64,000 nucleotides of DNA, from NCBI GenBank assembly GCA_021521415.1, contig JAIQDT010004207.1, positions 1-64,000 on the forward strand, given 5' to 3'. Both the position numbers and the translations under genes were made by a program. The DNA comes from Bidens hawaiensis. Taxonomy: Eukaryota; Streptophyta; Magnoliopsida; Asterales; Asteraceae. Below the pieces are notes generated by a model. That model saw only the letters and a list, made by a program, of their open reading frames with translations. It ran no database searches and had not been told where the DNA came from. Below are positions 11,201 to 22,847 of this stretch, piece by piece; position 1 is the stretch's first letter; each line of letters opens with the position of its first letter.

Positions 11201-12111
11201 GTGTGTTGGTATTCCTGTGTTAGAACCGGAAATAATAAAATAGAAACAATAAATGATAACGGTGAACCGGGCTTGTGTTTGACACAATTCCCTTAAACAG
11301 ATTCGCGGTATGTTCCCAGGATACTCCGGTTCAAAGCAGTAGCAGACTGCCGGACTTGATCACTTGTCTGAAACGAAACCGTAATAATGCTGCAGCGGAG
11401 AGGATGAGAGAGTTGTGTGTTTTCTCGGGTTGTATGAAATGAAGCATTTCATCTAGTTTTATAACAATAAAACTCATAACTTGTAACATCCGTAATTTGA
11501 GAATTATTAAATAACGGAAAGTTTTATTATTATTGGTGTGTCGTTAGTTTGGTTGTGTGCGTGTTTGTATTTGGATAAGATTGGAATAGAGGTGGATGGT
11601 AGGGCCCATGACTCCCTAAATAAGGCCATCCCCCATCCTTTCACTATTTCTTTACACAACACACACACTAGAAAACACACACTTTCTCTCTAGCATTTCG
11701 GATTCGGATCCAAGCAAAAGTAAGGAAGATTTTGGTGTTCAAGTGCCTTCGAATAGCAAGGACACGTCCAGATCTACGATCTGAACCAAACCCGAAGCAA
11801 AAAGGTGGGTTTTGATTTAAAAGGTTAAGTTTTTTTTAGGACTATTGGTTTTTATTGGTCCCAAGTATTTCATTTTTGCCAGCGCTGGTCCCCACTATCA
11901 CTTTAACTGCCAACAGTCCCAACTTTCACACATGTGTCTGCCACCAGTCCACGACTAACCGAGTACTAACTCCGTTATGTTTTAGCTGACGTGTCCATCC
12001 TACGTGTTAAAAAACGTTGACGTGGCTGCCTGCGTGTATATTAATAACAAAAATACATAAACAAATAATAATATCATTAATTTCTAACTAAAAACCCCCA
12101 AATAAATAAAA

Positions 12112-12414
12112 TTACATACATACATACCTTGCACTGGGAACACGAGACGGGATTTCAACCTGGAACTCAACCGGAAGTCCTAGGAACCCATGAAACCGGT
12201 CGAATGTAACGTGAGTCAAATGTTGGACGTCTGTCGGCCGACCAATTTCCATTTGACGGAACTTAGGTTTCGATTCGTCCATCCGATCATCAACCCGACA
12301 CGCCGCCATTGATTTCCGGAAAGCTGCGATTATTAACTCCAGTATGGAGAGTTGACTTTCGTCTGACCTTCTGTTTCCTCCGCCGCAACCTGTGACGGCA
12401 ACCATTTGGGTCAT
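12112..12414 (-). pseudogene. Captured first exon of a RopGAP-like gene (CRIB motif)
   Basis: The frame starts with an ATG at 12414. It carries QLSILELIIAAFRKSM (residues about 21-36) and then a CRIB motif, IGRPTDVQHLTHVTFDRF, followed by GFLGLPVEFQVEIP. This is the arrangement at the start of plant Rho/ROP GTPase-activating proteins, where CRIB binds active ROP. RIC proteins share the motif but usually not the preceding hydrophobic block. After CCAAGTGCAAG-like coding sequence comes GTATGTATG at about 12120-12128, a likely preserved splice donor, and coding likeness ends there. The GAP domain itself is absent, so it could at most make a CRIB-only peptide. The family call is from memory of the motif. 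Confidence 0.75.
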
Positions 12415-12600
12415 TGGGTGAGTGAAATTGAAGTGATTTCGTCTCCTCCTGTATGTAATTTTATGCCTACAACAGATTTTGTAACCTGTTCGATCGATTC
12501 AATGATTGAATTAGGGTTTTAATTTGGGGTTGTTCTTGATCGTCGATCGATTGGAGATATCGAATTTGGGTTTATGGTTTTTTGTTATTAATATACAGGA
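12415..12600 (-). promoter_or_regulatory. Probable captured 5' untranslated/promoter segment of the RopGAP-like gene
   Basis: This lies directly upstream of the captured ATG and is still between the TIRs. I see no further coding; the TTAGGGTTTT and TTGGGTTTATGG phrases read like a plant 5' leader on either strand. The source boundary is not visible. Confidence 0.35.
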
Positions 12601-13074
12601 GGAGACGGGTTTTTGTTATTAATATACACGCAGGCAGCCACGTCAACGTTTTTTAACACGTAGGATGGACACGTCAGCTAAAACATAACGGAGTTAGTAC
12701 TCGGTTAGTCGTGGACTGGTGGCAGACACATGTGTGAAAGTTGGGACCGTTGGCAGTTAAAGTGATAGTTGGGACCAGCGCCGGCAAAAATGAAATACTT
12801 GGGACCAAAAAAAACCAATAATCCTTTTTTTTATGGTTAGTCTTGACATGCAAACCGATAGAGGGATAGATCGGGGTGTAAGATGGAAGAAAAACATGAA
12901 CTTGATAAGTTATAACCCCACGAGAGTGTTATATGGTAAAAATGTGATGTTCGGGCCTTATAAAACGCAAGTATACAAAGTTGATACAACCCAAAACCCT
13001 TGGAAAGGGTTAAATTGGGTCCTAAGGGAGAGTCGTGGAGTGAAATGGCCATAAAAAGGTAAAAACGAAGAAAA

Positions 13075-13215
13075 AGAAAAATTTCGCATCGCATAAGCCA
13101 TGGGAAGCGAAAAAGGTTATTTCGCATCGCATGACCATGCGAAGCGAAAAAGTTTCATGCGAAGCGAAACAGTTCCATGGGAAGCGAAAAAGCATGTGAA
13201 GCGAAATTTTCATGC
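13075..13215. repeat. GCGAAGCGAAA short-repeat cluster in the solo LTR
   Basis: The phrases ATGCGAAGCGAAA, TGGGAAGCGAAA and TTTCGCATCGCATG recur six or more times in about 140 bp, partly as inverted copies. The cluster lies where the related Tekay LTRs carry their AACTTCGCC repeats. Confidence 0.7.
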
Positions 13216-13309
13216 GAAATTGTTTTTTTTAAATTGATGAAAAACGTGGCCCGATCCACTTTCTGATGCATTTTTGTTAAATGACTGTTAGTGAAAATAA
13301 AATTTTTTC

Positions 13310-13425
13310 GAGCTGACCTGGCAGCTCAACCCCAGCCAAGGGCTCTGCCCCTTGGACCCTGCTAGGGGCTGCCGCCCCTAGACTCCCCTACCAGGGGCAC
13401 TGCCCCTGGACCCCCGTTAGTTGAT
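13310..13425. repeat. GC-rich palindromic module of the LTR
   Basis: It holds GGGGCTGCCGCCCC, GGGGCACTGCCCC and similar stems separated by TTGGACCC-like spacers. The same module appears at 40572-40684 and 47891-48003 in the Tekay LTRs. Confidence 0.75.
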
Positions 13426-13784
13426 GGTTTCATTCACCTAGATGTAAGAAGTAGTTGAAATGGATAATTGATACCCGTGCCTTGTTACACAGTTAGCCGT
13501 GCACAGATAAGGAAGGGCATCACACTTAACTCCTAGAGAAACAGGACCCAGGTGAGTTTCTAGCCCCATTTCTGTGTTATGTTTTGGGGTTGTGCGCATA
13601 CTCAATGTGATTAGTTAATACACTTACCTTAAGTGGTAAGTGTATGCCGTATGAATGTTTATAAATATACCTAATTAGTGTAGAAAGAGTTAAACGTATG
13701 TGTGAAGAGGTATATGAGAACAGATATAGTTAATGAAAGAAAGGTATGTACGATATGTGTAGTGTATGAATGGTATGTATGATA

Positions 13785-13950
13785 TGTAGAGTCGAAGAAT
13801 AAAGGGTTTCCTACCTTAATAATATAGGCGAAGAATTAAGGGTTACCTACCCTAATAATATAGGCGAAGAATAAAGGGTTGCCTACCCTAATAATATAGG
13901 CGAAGAATGAAGTGTTGCATACCCTAATAATATATGCGAAGGTTATAGGG
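13785..13950. repeat. Four tandem repeats of about 33-35 bp
   Basis: The unit GCGAAGAATAAAGGGT plus CCTACCCTAATAATATAG repeats with small changes (starts near 13793, 13828, 13863 and 13898). It corresponds in position to the tandem AGGGACCAGACCC array of the Tekay LTRs. Confidence 0.75.
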
Positions 13951-14069
13951 CGAAAGGCTCTTTAAAATCGTAGAAAGGTTTATGTATGTATAAAATAATG
14001 AAGGTAAGTAAAAATAGGAATGTATGGAAGTAAGAATGTAAAGAATGAGAATGAAATGTATGTTACCTG

Positions 14070-14823
14070 CTTAACTAGAACTCACTCAGCGTAGCTGACT
14101 TTTTGTATGCACGCAGGCAAATAGGTTGAGGCAGCTGGCTTGAGGAGGGACACATGGCATGAGCTAAAGAGACTGGTATCTATGAAGAAGTGTCATGACT
14201 GTCATATGTTATGTCTATGAAAGGATATTTTGTATGTTAAGACAAGATTCGATGTTTTGTAATGTAATGTAAGAAGTTTTTTTTAACTATTCCGCTAAAG
14301 TTTTAATTAACTCTGATTTTAGAACTGTATTTATGAGTAAATCCAACGCCAATGTAGGGTTTCTGGGATAGGGGCCTTACATAACTTATTGTTGACCATT
14401 AGTGCATAATAATAACTAGTAATTATCATAATAATGGTCATTAGTGCTTAACTAGAACTCACTCAGCGTAACTGACTTTTTGTATGCACGCAGGCAAATA
14501 GGTTGAGGCAGCTGGCTTGAGGAGGGTCACATGGCATGAGCTAAAGAGACTGTATCTATGAAGAAGTGTCATGACTGTCTTATGTTATGTCTATGAAAGG
14601 ATATTTTGTATGTTAAGACAAGATTCGATGTTTTGTAATGTAATGTAAGAAGTATTTTTTAACTATTCCGCTAAAGTTTTAATTAACTCTGATTTTAGAA
14701 CTGTATTTATGAGTAAATCCAACGCCAAGGTAGGGTTTCCGGGATAGGGGCCTTACATAACTTATTGTTGACCATTAGTGCATAATAATAACTAGTAATT
14801 ATCATAATAATGGTCATTAGTAC
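14070..14823. repeat. 377-bp tandem duplication across the solo-LTR end and its flank
   Basis: CTTAACTAGAACTCACTCAGCG begins at 14070 and again at 14447, and the whole 377-bp unit repeats with a handful of mismatches. Each unit holds the last 312 bp or so of the LTR, the TAACT target site and about 60 bp of flanking DNA ending in GGTCATTAG. Confidence 0.9.
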
Positions 14824-15273
14824 AATGAAACTGAAAGATAATAATCATTACTGATTAATGATCATTAGATCATTGACTATTCAGTTAAGAGAAACTGAAA
14901 ATTAATAATCATTACTGAATAATGATCATTAATGTCATTGACTTTCAGTTACGAAATGCACCAGCGAGCAGTCTCAAAAAACAAGTGTAAAAAAACTGCT
15001 TCACACAGGCCAGGTTTTCGGAGTTGCATTCGTGTCCGCGGGACATGCGGGCACGCACGAGTTCGAAGAATTTAAGTCCAGAAACCCAATTTTGCACCCC
15101 CCTGCGCACGGGTAGGAGTTGTAGTAAAAGACATCACAAAGCTTCAAATGAGTAGTAAAGGTTGCACCTTATAAACCACTCTTCACTTTGTTCTCAAACC
15201 GATGTGGGACAAGTTTTACCACTTCCATTTTTAAGACATTCATTTACACACAAATATACCCAAAATTCCAACA
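14824..15273. other. Remainder of the Copia LTR
   Basis: This has imperfect repeats built on TAATGATCATTA and GTCATTGACT(A/T)TCAGTTA (14824-14955), then an LTR-like stretch up to CCAACA. No coding region is seen. Confidence 0.45.
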
Positions 15274-15285
15274 ATCCCCCACATG
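15274..15285 (-). promoter_or_regulatory. Polypurine tract of the Copia element
   Basis: The minus strand reads CATGTGGGGGAT immediately before the TGTTGG start of the LTR. Confidence 0.6.
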
Positions 15286-15839
15286 AATGGAGGTCGAAAC
15301 AACATTATTTCGATTAGATTTCAGTAGTTGAATCTTGCATACAATAGGTAGATGTTACACTTCGAACCTTTTCTTATGAAACGCACTTAGCCCACTGACT
15401 CTGAGTAGACAGCGATGTCTTTGAACTCATTTGTCGTTTGTGTAGACGACAATGCACTTCACACAAGACTCTCCCTGACAAAGTTAAGTCCTCATAGTTA
15501 TGTTCGTTATTGTCATGAACATGAGCCTGGTTCTGCGAGAGCCATTAAGTATTGTACCCCAACAATACCCTTCGAAGCGCCCCCACTTCTCTCTTACATA
15601 GATGATTCACCATGTATGGTTACCTTAGTCTAATCATTAAAAGCCATAGGCTTAGCCTCACACTTGTCACTTTTAGGAATGGACTAGGAAGTTTACCAAC
15701 CATGTAGTAAACTACCTTTTAAATACATAGGGTTATTCCCCCCACAGTGACCTCATTAATTCATATAATTAGGTTTTCCTATTGAACTCAATTCTTGGAA
15801 TCTCCAATCTGTTGAGTTAGGTTTCCTTCGTACGAACCT

Positions 15840-16349
15840 TTAATTTTTCAAGGGCTTTAGTCCCATTCCCATGGACGACTTCTGAACTAACTCTCTACTT
15901 AGGCCTTTTTTTAGCGGATCCGCAATATTATCCTTTAACTTCACGTAGTCAACAGTGATAATTCCAATAGAGATTAGTTGTCGTGCCATATTATGTCTAC
16001 GTCTAATATGTCTGTTCTTACCATTATACATTGTGCTATGAGCTCTGCCAATTACCGATTGGTTATCACAATGTATACAAATGGCCGATGCTGACTTAGG
16101 CCATCTTGGTATATCCTCAACAAATTGACGTAACCATTCTGCCTCTTTGCCCGCTTTATCTGGGGCGATGAATTCTAATTCCATCATGGATCTAGCTATA
16201 ACCGTTTGCTTAGATGATTTCCACGATATAGCAGCACCTCCAAGTGTGAATACATACCCACTTGTTGCTTTGGAATCATTCGTGTCAGATATCCAATTTG
16301 CATCACAGTGTCCTTCGATAACTGCCAGATGTCTGTTATAATGCAACAA
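15840..16349 (-). pseudogene. Copia RNase H
   Basis: The minus strand encodes [46 protein letters not shown] and [15 protein letters not shown], the usual series of the Copia RNase H, followed by the short tail before the LTR. This frame is open for 169 codons, but the upstream RT is broken, so it cannot be made as part of a normal polyprotein. Confidence 0.9.
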
Positions 16350-16385
16350 CCCGTATTCCCGAGTGTATCTTAGGTACCGAAGAAA

Positions 16386-17300
16386 CTAAATCACACAGTT
16401 CCAATGAATTGAACTTGGGTTGCTCGTGTATCTACTTAGCTTGCTCACAGCATATGCTAAGTCTGGTCTAGTACAACTCATAAGATATGTCAAGCTTCTA
16501 ATGATTCTTGAGTATTCCAACTGGTTAACGGGTTCACCTCTATTCTTTGCTAGATGTTGACTCGTGTCAATGGGAGTTCTAGCTACATTAGAGTCATTAA
16601 CATTAAAGTTCTCAAGAATTTTGTTCATGTAATGGGTTTGAATTAAAACAAGTCCATTTTGGGTTCGTGTGATTTTAACTCCCAAAATCACATCCGCAAA
16701 ACCCTAGTCTTTCAAGTCAAATCTTGCCTTTAACATGTTCTTTGTGGACGTTATGATCTTGTCATTGCTTCCAGCAATGAGCATATCACTACGTATAGAC
16801 ACAGAATGACATATCCATTTGATGTGTCCTTCACATATACACATTTGTCACATTCATTGATTTTGAACCTGTCATCAAGCATGATGTGATCAAACTTTTG
16901 ATGCCATTGTTTTGGAGCTTGTTTCAACCCATACAAGGATTTTACAAGTTTGCAAACTTTCTTTTCTTGCCCAATGGCTATGAAACCTTTTAGGTTGTTC
17001 CATGTAAATCTCTTCCTCCAGATTTCCATTCAAGAAAACTGTTTTCACATCCATTTGGTGAACTTCCAGATTTCTAATGGCGGTGATGGCAAGGACTAAC
17101 CTAATGGAGGTTATTCTCGTAACTGGCGAATATGTATCAAAGTAATCTAAACCTCTCGTTGTTTATATCCTTTGATCACCAACCTTGCCTTGTACTTATC
17201 GATGGTGCCATCTGGTTTCATCTTCTTCTTGAAGATCCATCGATATCATAGTGGTTTACATCCTTGAGGAAGATCCACTAGTTCCCAAGTATGATTTTGT
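16386..17300 (-). pseudogene. Copia reverse transcriptase, frameshifted
   Basis: The part at 16751-17029 carries VCKLVKSLYGLKQAPKQWHQ and ILCLYV; the part at 16386-16691 carries LGVKITRTQNGLVLIQ and PDLAYAVSKLSRY. The catalytic YVDD box expected after LCLY is destroyed by what looks like a 2-base deletion near 16785, which shifts the frame. Another stop separates the N-terminal WREAIKGKI block (about 17310) from the rest. On this evidence the enzyme is dead. Confidence 0.9.
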
Positions 17301-18270
17301 AAGATAGAATATATCTTACCTTTGATGGCCTCCCTCCACTGAGGTCCTTCTGAGGAACTCACCGCTTGTTGGTACGTTTGGGGTTCCTCTTCTACCATGT
17401 AGGTAAAGAAGTCAGAGCCGAAGGATTTTTCAGTCCTTTGCCGTTTACTCTTTCTAATTTCGACTTCCTCTATCTCAGATTGTTCTCGAGGTTCATCTCT
17501 TGCACCCTCATTTTCTAGAACAATTTCCTTAACCGATCTAGAAGAACTCGGTTTTCCTTTATCCAAGCATGGGAACATATGTTCAAACCATGATGCATCC
17601 TTGGATTCTAGTATGGTGCCTTTGTTTATTCCAGGTTTCTTGGAATCATGCACAAGAAAACGACATGCACCACCAGGACGAGTATATCCTATAAATATAC
17701 AATCCACTTTTTTGGGTCCTATTAGTAGCCGTTTTGGTGGTGTTACTACTAACTTGGCTAGGCACCCCATACTCGCAAGTATTTATATGATGGTTTATTT
17801 CTCATCCATAATTCGTATGGAGTTACATTTTTTTTTCTTATTGGGTATCATGTTTAAGACATAATTCGCCGATAAGATTGCTCCCCCCCACATGTCTCGG
17901 CTTGTACCAAAACTTATGATCATGGCATTCATCATTTCTTTCAAAGTGTGGTTCTTGCGTTCCGCTATGCCATTTGATTGAGGGGAGTAAGGAGGCGTGG
18001 GTTCATGTATGATTCCATCTCTTTCACACAAATCAACAAAAGGTGAAACATAGTCACCTCTCGGTCACTCTTTACTCTTTTGATTTTCCGATTAGTTGAT
18101 TCTCAACTTTGGCTTTAAAAAAGATAAACTTATCAATAGCCTCATCCTTATTCTTAAGTAAGTACACATGGCAATACCTTGTACTATCATCAATAAACAT
18201 GATGAAGTACTTACTCCCTACACGAGTAGGAATTACTTTTAGATCACATGCATAAGTGTGGATCATCTCG
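17246..18270 (-). pseudogene. Copia integrase and connection to RT
   Basis: Three pieces on the minus strand cover the integrase. 18072-18266 has the core start (FIMFIDDSTRYCHVYLLKNK). 17795-18031 has the core end ([18 protein letters not shown], including the Glu). 17246-17770 has the FIGYT block, an acidic linker and WREAIKG, the lead-in to RT. Stops at about 18032-18070 and 17771-17795 break it. Confidence 0.88.
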
Positions 18271-18399
18271 AGGGGTTCGATGAATCATTCAATCTTTTGA
18301 ATGACGATCTTGTTTGTTTTGCTTCGACACAAGTTAACTTTGGTGACCATAATCGAGAGATTATCAACCTCATGAACCATATTCACTTGTCGAGCATTT

Positions 18400-18967
18400 T
18401 CATTCTATGGAAGCTTACACTCATTGGCCCTATGGCCTTGCTTTCCACAATTGTAACAAGTTCATTGGAACTTTCTTTTATTATTAATATTAATATTATT
18501 ATTATTATTTATTTATTTATTTATTTTAAATTCTCCCCATAGGACCAAGGTTGGAGCCTTTCCCATTTTAAAGTCCAAAAACTTAGACACCGTGAACTTT
18601 TTAGCACCGACATCTTCTGTTTTGTATTTACGGTCCAAAGACTCCCATAATTCTTTGACAGTCTTGGCCTTGCATTACACATTGTATAATGCATCCACCA
18701 TACCATTCAAAACATAATTCCGGCACAAGAAATCCGAATGATTCCAAGCCTGAACCACGCTCACCGAATGAGCATCCTTTCCCTTTTATCAACATGGGGA
18801 ACGGTTTCAGTCAAGAACCTCGCTAGGTTCAACGTGGTCAGATAAAAGAATATATTTTGCTGCCACTTTTTAAAATTCACAACGGTGAATTTTTCCGGTT
18901 TCTCAGCATGAGACGTAACTGCATTAAGCAGTGGTGCAACCAAACTGGTTGTGATAGCAACGATCAT
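18400..18967 (-). pseudogene. Copia gag with CCHC zinc knuckle
   Basis: The frame from the ATG at 18967 encodes KPEKFTVVNFKKWQQNIFF and LTTLNLARFLTETVP, the start of a Copia gag. Further on (about 18425-18475) the minus strand encodes CYNCGKQGHRANEC, a complete CX2CX4HX4C knuckle that would bind RNA. Stops lie between the two, and an AT-rich microsatellite (18480-18530) interrupts the region. Confidence 0.85.
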
Positions 18968-18989
18968 GGCTGTCTGAAACGAAAGTGAT

Positions 18990-19310
18990 CATGCCTAGGA
19001 TTCCATTCTGTTTGAAACGAAAGACACATGAACAATTAGTAAGCCAGACTTGATCACTTGTCTGAAACGAAACTGTAATAATGCTGCAGCAGAGAGGATG
19101 AAAGAGTTGTGTGTTTTCTCGGGTTGTATGAAATGCTTTCTGGAAGAGGGGGAGGGGGCTCTAAATGAAAAACTAATTAAATTGAATCTCCGTACAAGTC
19201 TCGACCCCCTATTAACTTTGCTTTCTGCAAGTTTTCCTGAAAGTTGCACACTACTTGCACCCCCACTGCGAGTTTCAGTCATGCGTTGCACTCACCGACC
19301 CCACCCAAGA
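18990..19310 (-). repeat. Degenerate 5' LTR side of the Copia element
   Basis: Bases 19047-19134 repeat 11353-11440 with few mismatches. The remaining sequence to the LOX exon has no match I can see in the left LTR, and no primer-binding site is recognisable, so this end has been rearranged. Confidence 0.5.
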
Positions 19311-21220
19311 AAAAATTTCGTCATTTTTTCTTTAATGGTATTGTATTCGTACCTTCGTATTAAATCTGCTGGAAGTCCTTCTAAGTCGAAGCGCCACCAG
19401 TCACGATAAGCAGCACATACCATCTCCATGCTATATTTTCCAGGTGAAAAGGAACTCTCTTTAATTCCTTCTGCAGATATAAGGCTCTCACGGGCCACTG
19501 CATTTGTCGCAAGTGCATGTTTCATGTGGAGACCGAGAAGCTCGAAAATTGGATGCAGTGAGCTCAAGTGTCGGTGAGTGGCGATTATGAATGGTTCCTT
19601 ACATGCGTGAACACGTAACCTAAATTTACATATATCATGTTGTCAATAGTCATTTATATGCTTTGTTTGTCATTTGGTAATGTTAATCAGTTTTGAAGTT
19701 AGTTTGTGATGTGGCATGCGTAATTTGTTTGTTTTAGTTCATATACAAATTTATTGATTAAGAATACAAGTGATATACAATTAACTATGAGCCAATTAGA
19801 AAAAGTTTTCTAACTCAACAACTATATTATATTTGACATACCAATGATGGATATGTTGGTGAACACCATTGTCATTAGAGCATAAATGAGCTTTGCCTAA
19901 TTTCCACTACCAATAGGTGGTTGCATCAACTGGAGGAGTGAGAACTTGTTTTGATGGGGTATTTGTGTCGTTAGGAGGAAGGCTAAGTTCGATTGCAATG
20001 GCCTTTAGAGTTCCAAGTGAAGTCAGGAAGAAGATTGTACGAGTTGCATATGCTTTTCGGTCTTCTTGGGCATTTATCCTCTCTAGAAATGGAAGGTAAA
20101 TGTCGTGATAATCCAATATGTAGAGCTTATTTTCATCCAAGGCCTGAACATTAAAAGATACCCTTGAAATCTAAATAAGAAATCCAACACAACTTATTTC
20201 TCAACCGTTTATGTTCTTATATTATGCCAATCCTTGTCAATTATACCTGTTGTATGGACATCCCATTGAGGTGGCCTACAATATGTGCCTCTTTGATACC
20301 TGATTCTGGTGGTCCATACATTGAAGGATCAAGTTTGCTCACTGGAGGAAATTCCTGTGGAAACAAAACCGAATGGTATAATGGTTAAAATCAGTTTGAT
20401 TGAAAATATAGGTCATGCGCTGCCGCCCCCATCTATTTCACATCACCAAACGACTGCCCACAAAACACTTATAACGGACTTTTTTACTAAAAAAAATCAA
20501 ACTTTGGAACTTCTTGTTTAGACCAGCCGTTCGTCTAATATTCGGACGACTCATCTGATAATAGACGGTTAAACTTTGTAAAAATTTTAGTTACAACGAT
20601 TGTCCAACCTCTAAATGGACGATTGTTTGATACGGCGCGAATTAGATATCTGAAGATGTGTGTATAACCGACCCCTAAAAAATATTTAGGAACATTTAAC
20701 ATTGATTGTTCAAGTCATGCTTACCTTCAACTTCTCTAAGCTAACAGGGTTCATCCCAGCAAGGGTTTGGGGACCAAGTTCATCTTCTTGCACGTACGTA
20801 GCTTGTTATATTCCCTAAAATGTGTGTGATGTTATTTTTTTATGATTTACATAAAAATGCATGATGCTTTTTAGAAAGACTTTTTTTACAAAAGGCGACA
20901 CTTACAGAACATGTTTTTTGGAGTCTCAAACTTGAAGATTTCTTCTATATATCTACTTATATCAAAAAACTTCAATAGTCCATGCATATTCAAACTCATA
21001 TTAATATTACATTGTGGTATATTTTTATAAAGACGAGTAAATTTTGTAAAATCCCTGGAATTCCCGTTGGTGAAAGTGGCCACCATGGGGGGAATATTGT
21101 GCAACATCCCCTTCCAAATTCTCATGAGGACATCTTTGCGCCTCCTTCCCTCCAAAACCTCATCTCTTGGTACATAAATTGAAGAAATCATGGTATTTAT
21201 CGAGGTTTCAGTAGTTACAT

Positions 21221-21696
21221 CTGTGCATAACATGGATAAATTTTATTAATTTTTGACGAAAAGTTTGAATTTCTTATTTTATGAGAATGAGATAAAAACA
21301 CATGTCCAAATGGTTTCTAGTAAAGAGACAAAGTTTTCCGGTTTTCAGATGATCTGTCATTGGAAATGATGGAACTTAAAAATGCTTGTCGTACGTGTAA
21401 GCACTTGTGACCGTTCTCCTATATTATGTCATTGCAAATGACGGATCCATTATAAATAAAACCTAACATGTTTACTTTTTGATTATTATATGTTTATTTG
21501 ATTATACAAGTGTTGACACAAACTGCAATAGTTTAGGTTATGTCATTTCAAACAGTGAATCACTTAGAAACCAAAGACTTTCGTCTCTCTCTAAAAAAAC
21601 AAATAAGGCTTGTGCTTTAATCTCACTTTACTTTTTAAATAAAAATCAAAAAAGTTTCCCTAAAAGTATTTGTAGGGTTAATAAAATCAAAGTTAC
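21221..21696. other. Enlarged intron 3 of the LOX pseudogene
   Basis: It is 476 bp against 71 bp in the intact gene. It contains a pair of inverted phrases around GTCATTGGAAATGA and GTCATTGCAAATGACGG (21357-21450). This is probably another small insertion; the family is unknown. Confidence 0.4.
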
Positions 21697-21934
21697 CTGT
21701 AATCGTGGAGGGACGTCCGGTTCGACAACGTCTAGGATATGGGTTTGTTTCACCTCCTAGTGTTGGTCTTGCTAATTTAAGTCCTTGATCAGGATTTCCA
21801 AGATCTTTATACATTTCATAATCATATATTCTGTCTGAAGGTAACCTTAGTCCATTTCCATCACCTCTCTTATTTTCTAGTTCCTTTGCTCTCAAGTATA
21901 CCAGCCCTAGAGGAGTTTCACTTGGTAAATATGC

Positions 21935-22507
21935 CTATTAAACCATCGATCAATACATAATATCAATGGACTTTAATGGACTTTCTTGTAGATATAGGAA
22001 ATTAAACGTATAACAATATTAATATTTAAGAGTAAATTGCTTTTTCTTCCCTGTGGTTACGATCCATAACCCTTTTAGCCAGAAATAAGTCTTTTGGATG
22101 AATTAATCCTTAAAGTTTAATCTTTTTTTTTTCTTTTTTCTTTTTTTTTCACGGTTTTCAACAATTAGGCTAACTTTATCCATTGCAATTTAGAACCTAT
22201 GTGGATAAGGTTAAACCATGCTTAGTCATAACTCCCCTCCTTGTGGGGCGTTATACAACACGTGTTGGCCACGTCGGCGGGAGGGAGGGGTATGACAAAA
22301 AAAAATGGTGTGCCCTATAACCCCTTTGCAATCATTACTCATATTTGATCAAACACGCATACCATGGGCGCCATCTACATGGTGCCTGGAGCAAAAAAAA
22401 AATGCCCATGGCGTCCCAAGGACGGTGTTCGGGGTGCTATGGAGGTGCTATACCGCTTTATCACGTCCACTGCACATGTTCTTAATAAGGATGATATATA
22501 TATGCAC
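21935..22507. other. Enlarged intron 2 of the LOX pseudogene
   Basis: It is 573 bp against 88 bp in the intact gene. The added sequence has T- and A-runs and a GC-richer part with CATGGGCGCCAT and CCCATGGCGTCCC near 22362-22420, which looks like inserted repeat DNA. I cannot name the family. Confidence 0.5.
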
Positions 22508-22847
22508 CTTGTTGGAAAAGAATATCCTTTTGTCTTTGCTAACGTGAGTTGGTTGAATCCATGAACTGCATGAAAAGTGAAATAAACCTTCAAGGGAGAT
22601 GGTCTCCAAATACAACTCCTTGTTGTAATTGTTTCTCACCAAGATGGCCCCTGGTTCTCCAAAGTCTTCATCAATTTCTAGCTCAACTTCAAAGGTGAAG
22701 CACCCTCTACCTTTAGGTTTGCGAGTGGTACATTTGTACCAGTCTCCTACACATTCTTTGCTCACCTTCGGCTTCATGGTACCTAGCATGGACGATTGAA
22801 GTAATAATATACGGTCTTATTACACAAATTTTATTGCATTATGAAAA

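Larger units (their letters stand above)
11838..12825. mobile_element. Long-TIR Mutator-like element carrying a gene fragment (Pack-MULE)
   Basis: The left 210 bp or so (11838-12050) and the right 210 bp (12617-12825) are inverted copies with a few mismatches; the tips read AGGACTATTGG and, inverted, AGGATTATTGG. Both ends sit in runs of eight T, which is compatible with, but does not prove, the 9-bp duplication typical of Mutator-like elements. There is no transposase. The inside (12051-12616) holds a RopGAP-like exon and its upstream sequence. Confidence 0.8.
11482..14381 (+). mobile_element. Solo LTR of a Tekay-type Gypsy element, TSD TAACT
   Basis: It begins TGTAACATCC and ends GGGGCCTTACA, like the LTRs of the full element at 39667-49234. 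It shares the GC-rich module and the AACTAGAACTCACTCAGCG block with those LTRs. The five bases before it (11477-11481) and after it (14382-14386) are both TAACT, so this is a clean insertion that later lost its inside by LTR-LTR recombination. It holds a 988-bp nested element (11838-12825). Confidence 0.88.
11204..15273 (-). repeat. 3' LTR of a Copia element, swollen by nested insertions
   Basis: The block opens TGTTGGTATTCC at 11204 and closes AATTCCAACA at 15273. These are inverted TGTTGG/CCAACA ends, as in many Copia LTRs. It is followed by a C-run that reads as a polypurine tract on the minus strand. Most of its length is the nested solo LTR at 11482-14381 plus a tandem duplication. A stretch of about 88 bp (11353-11440) recurs at 19047-19134 on the other side of the Copia coding region, supporting the LTR assignment. 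The rest of the right-hand copy is not recognisable. Confidence 0.6.
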
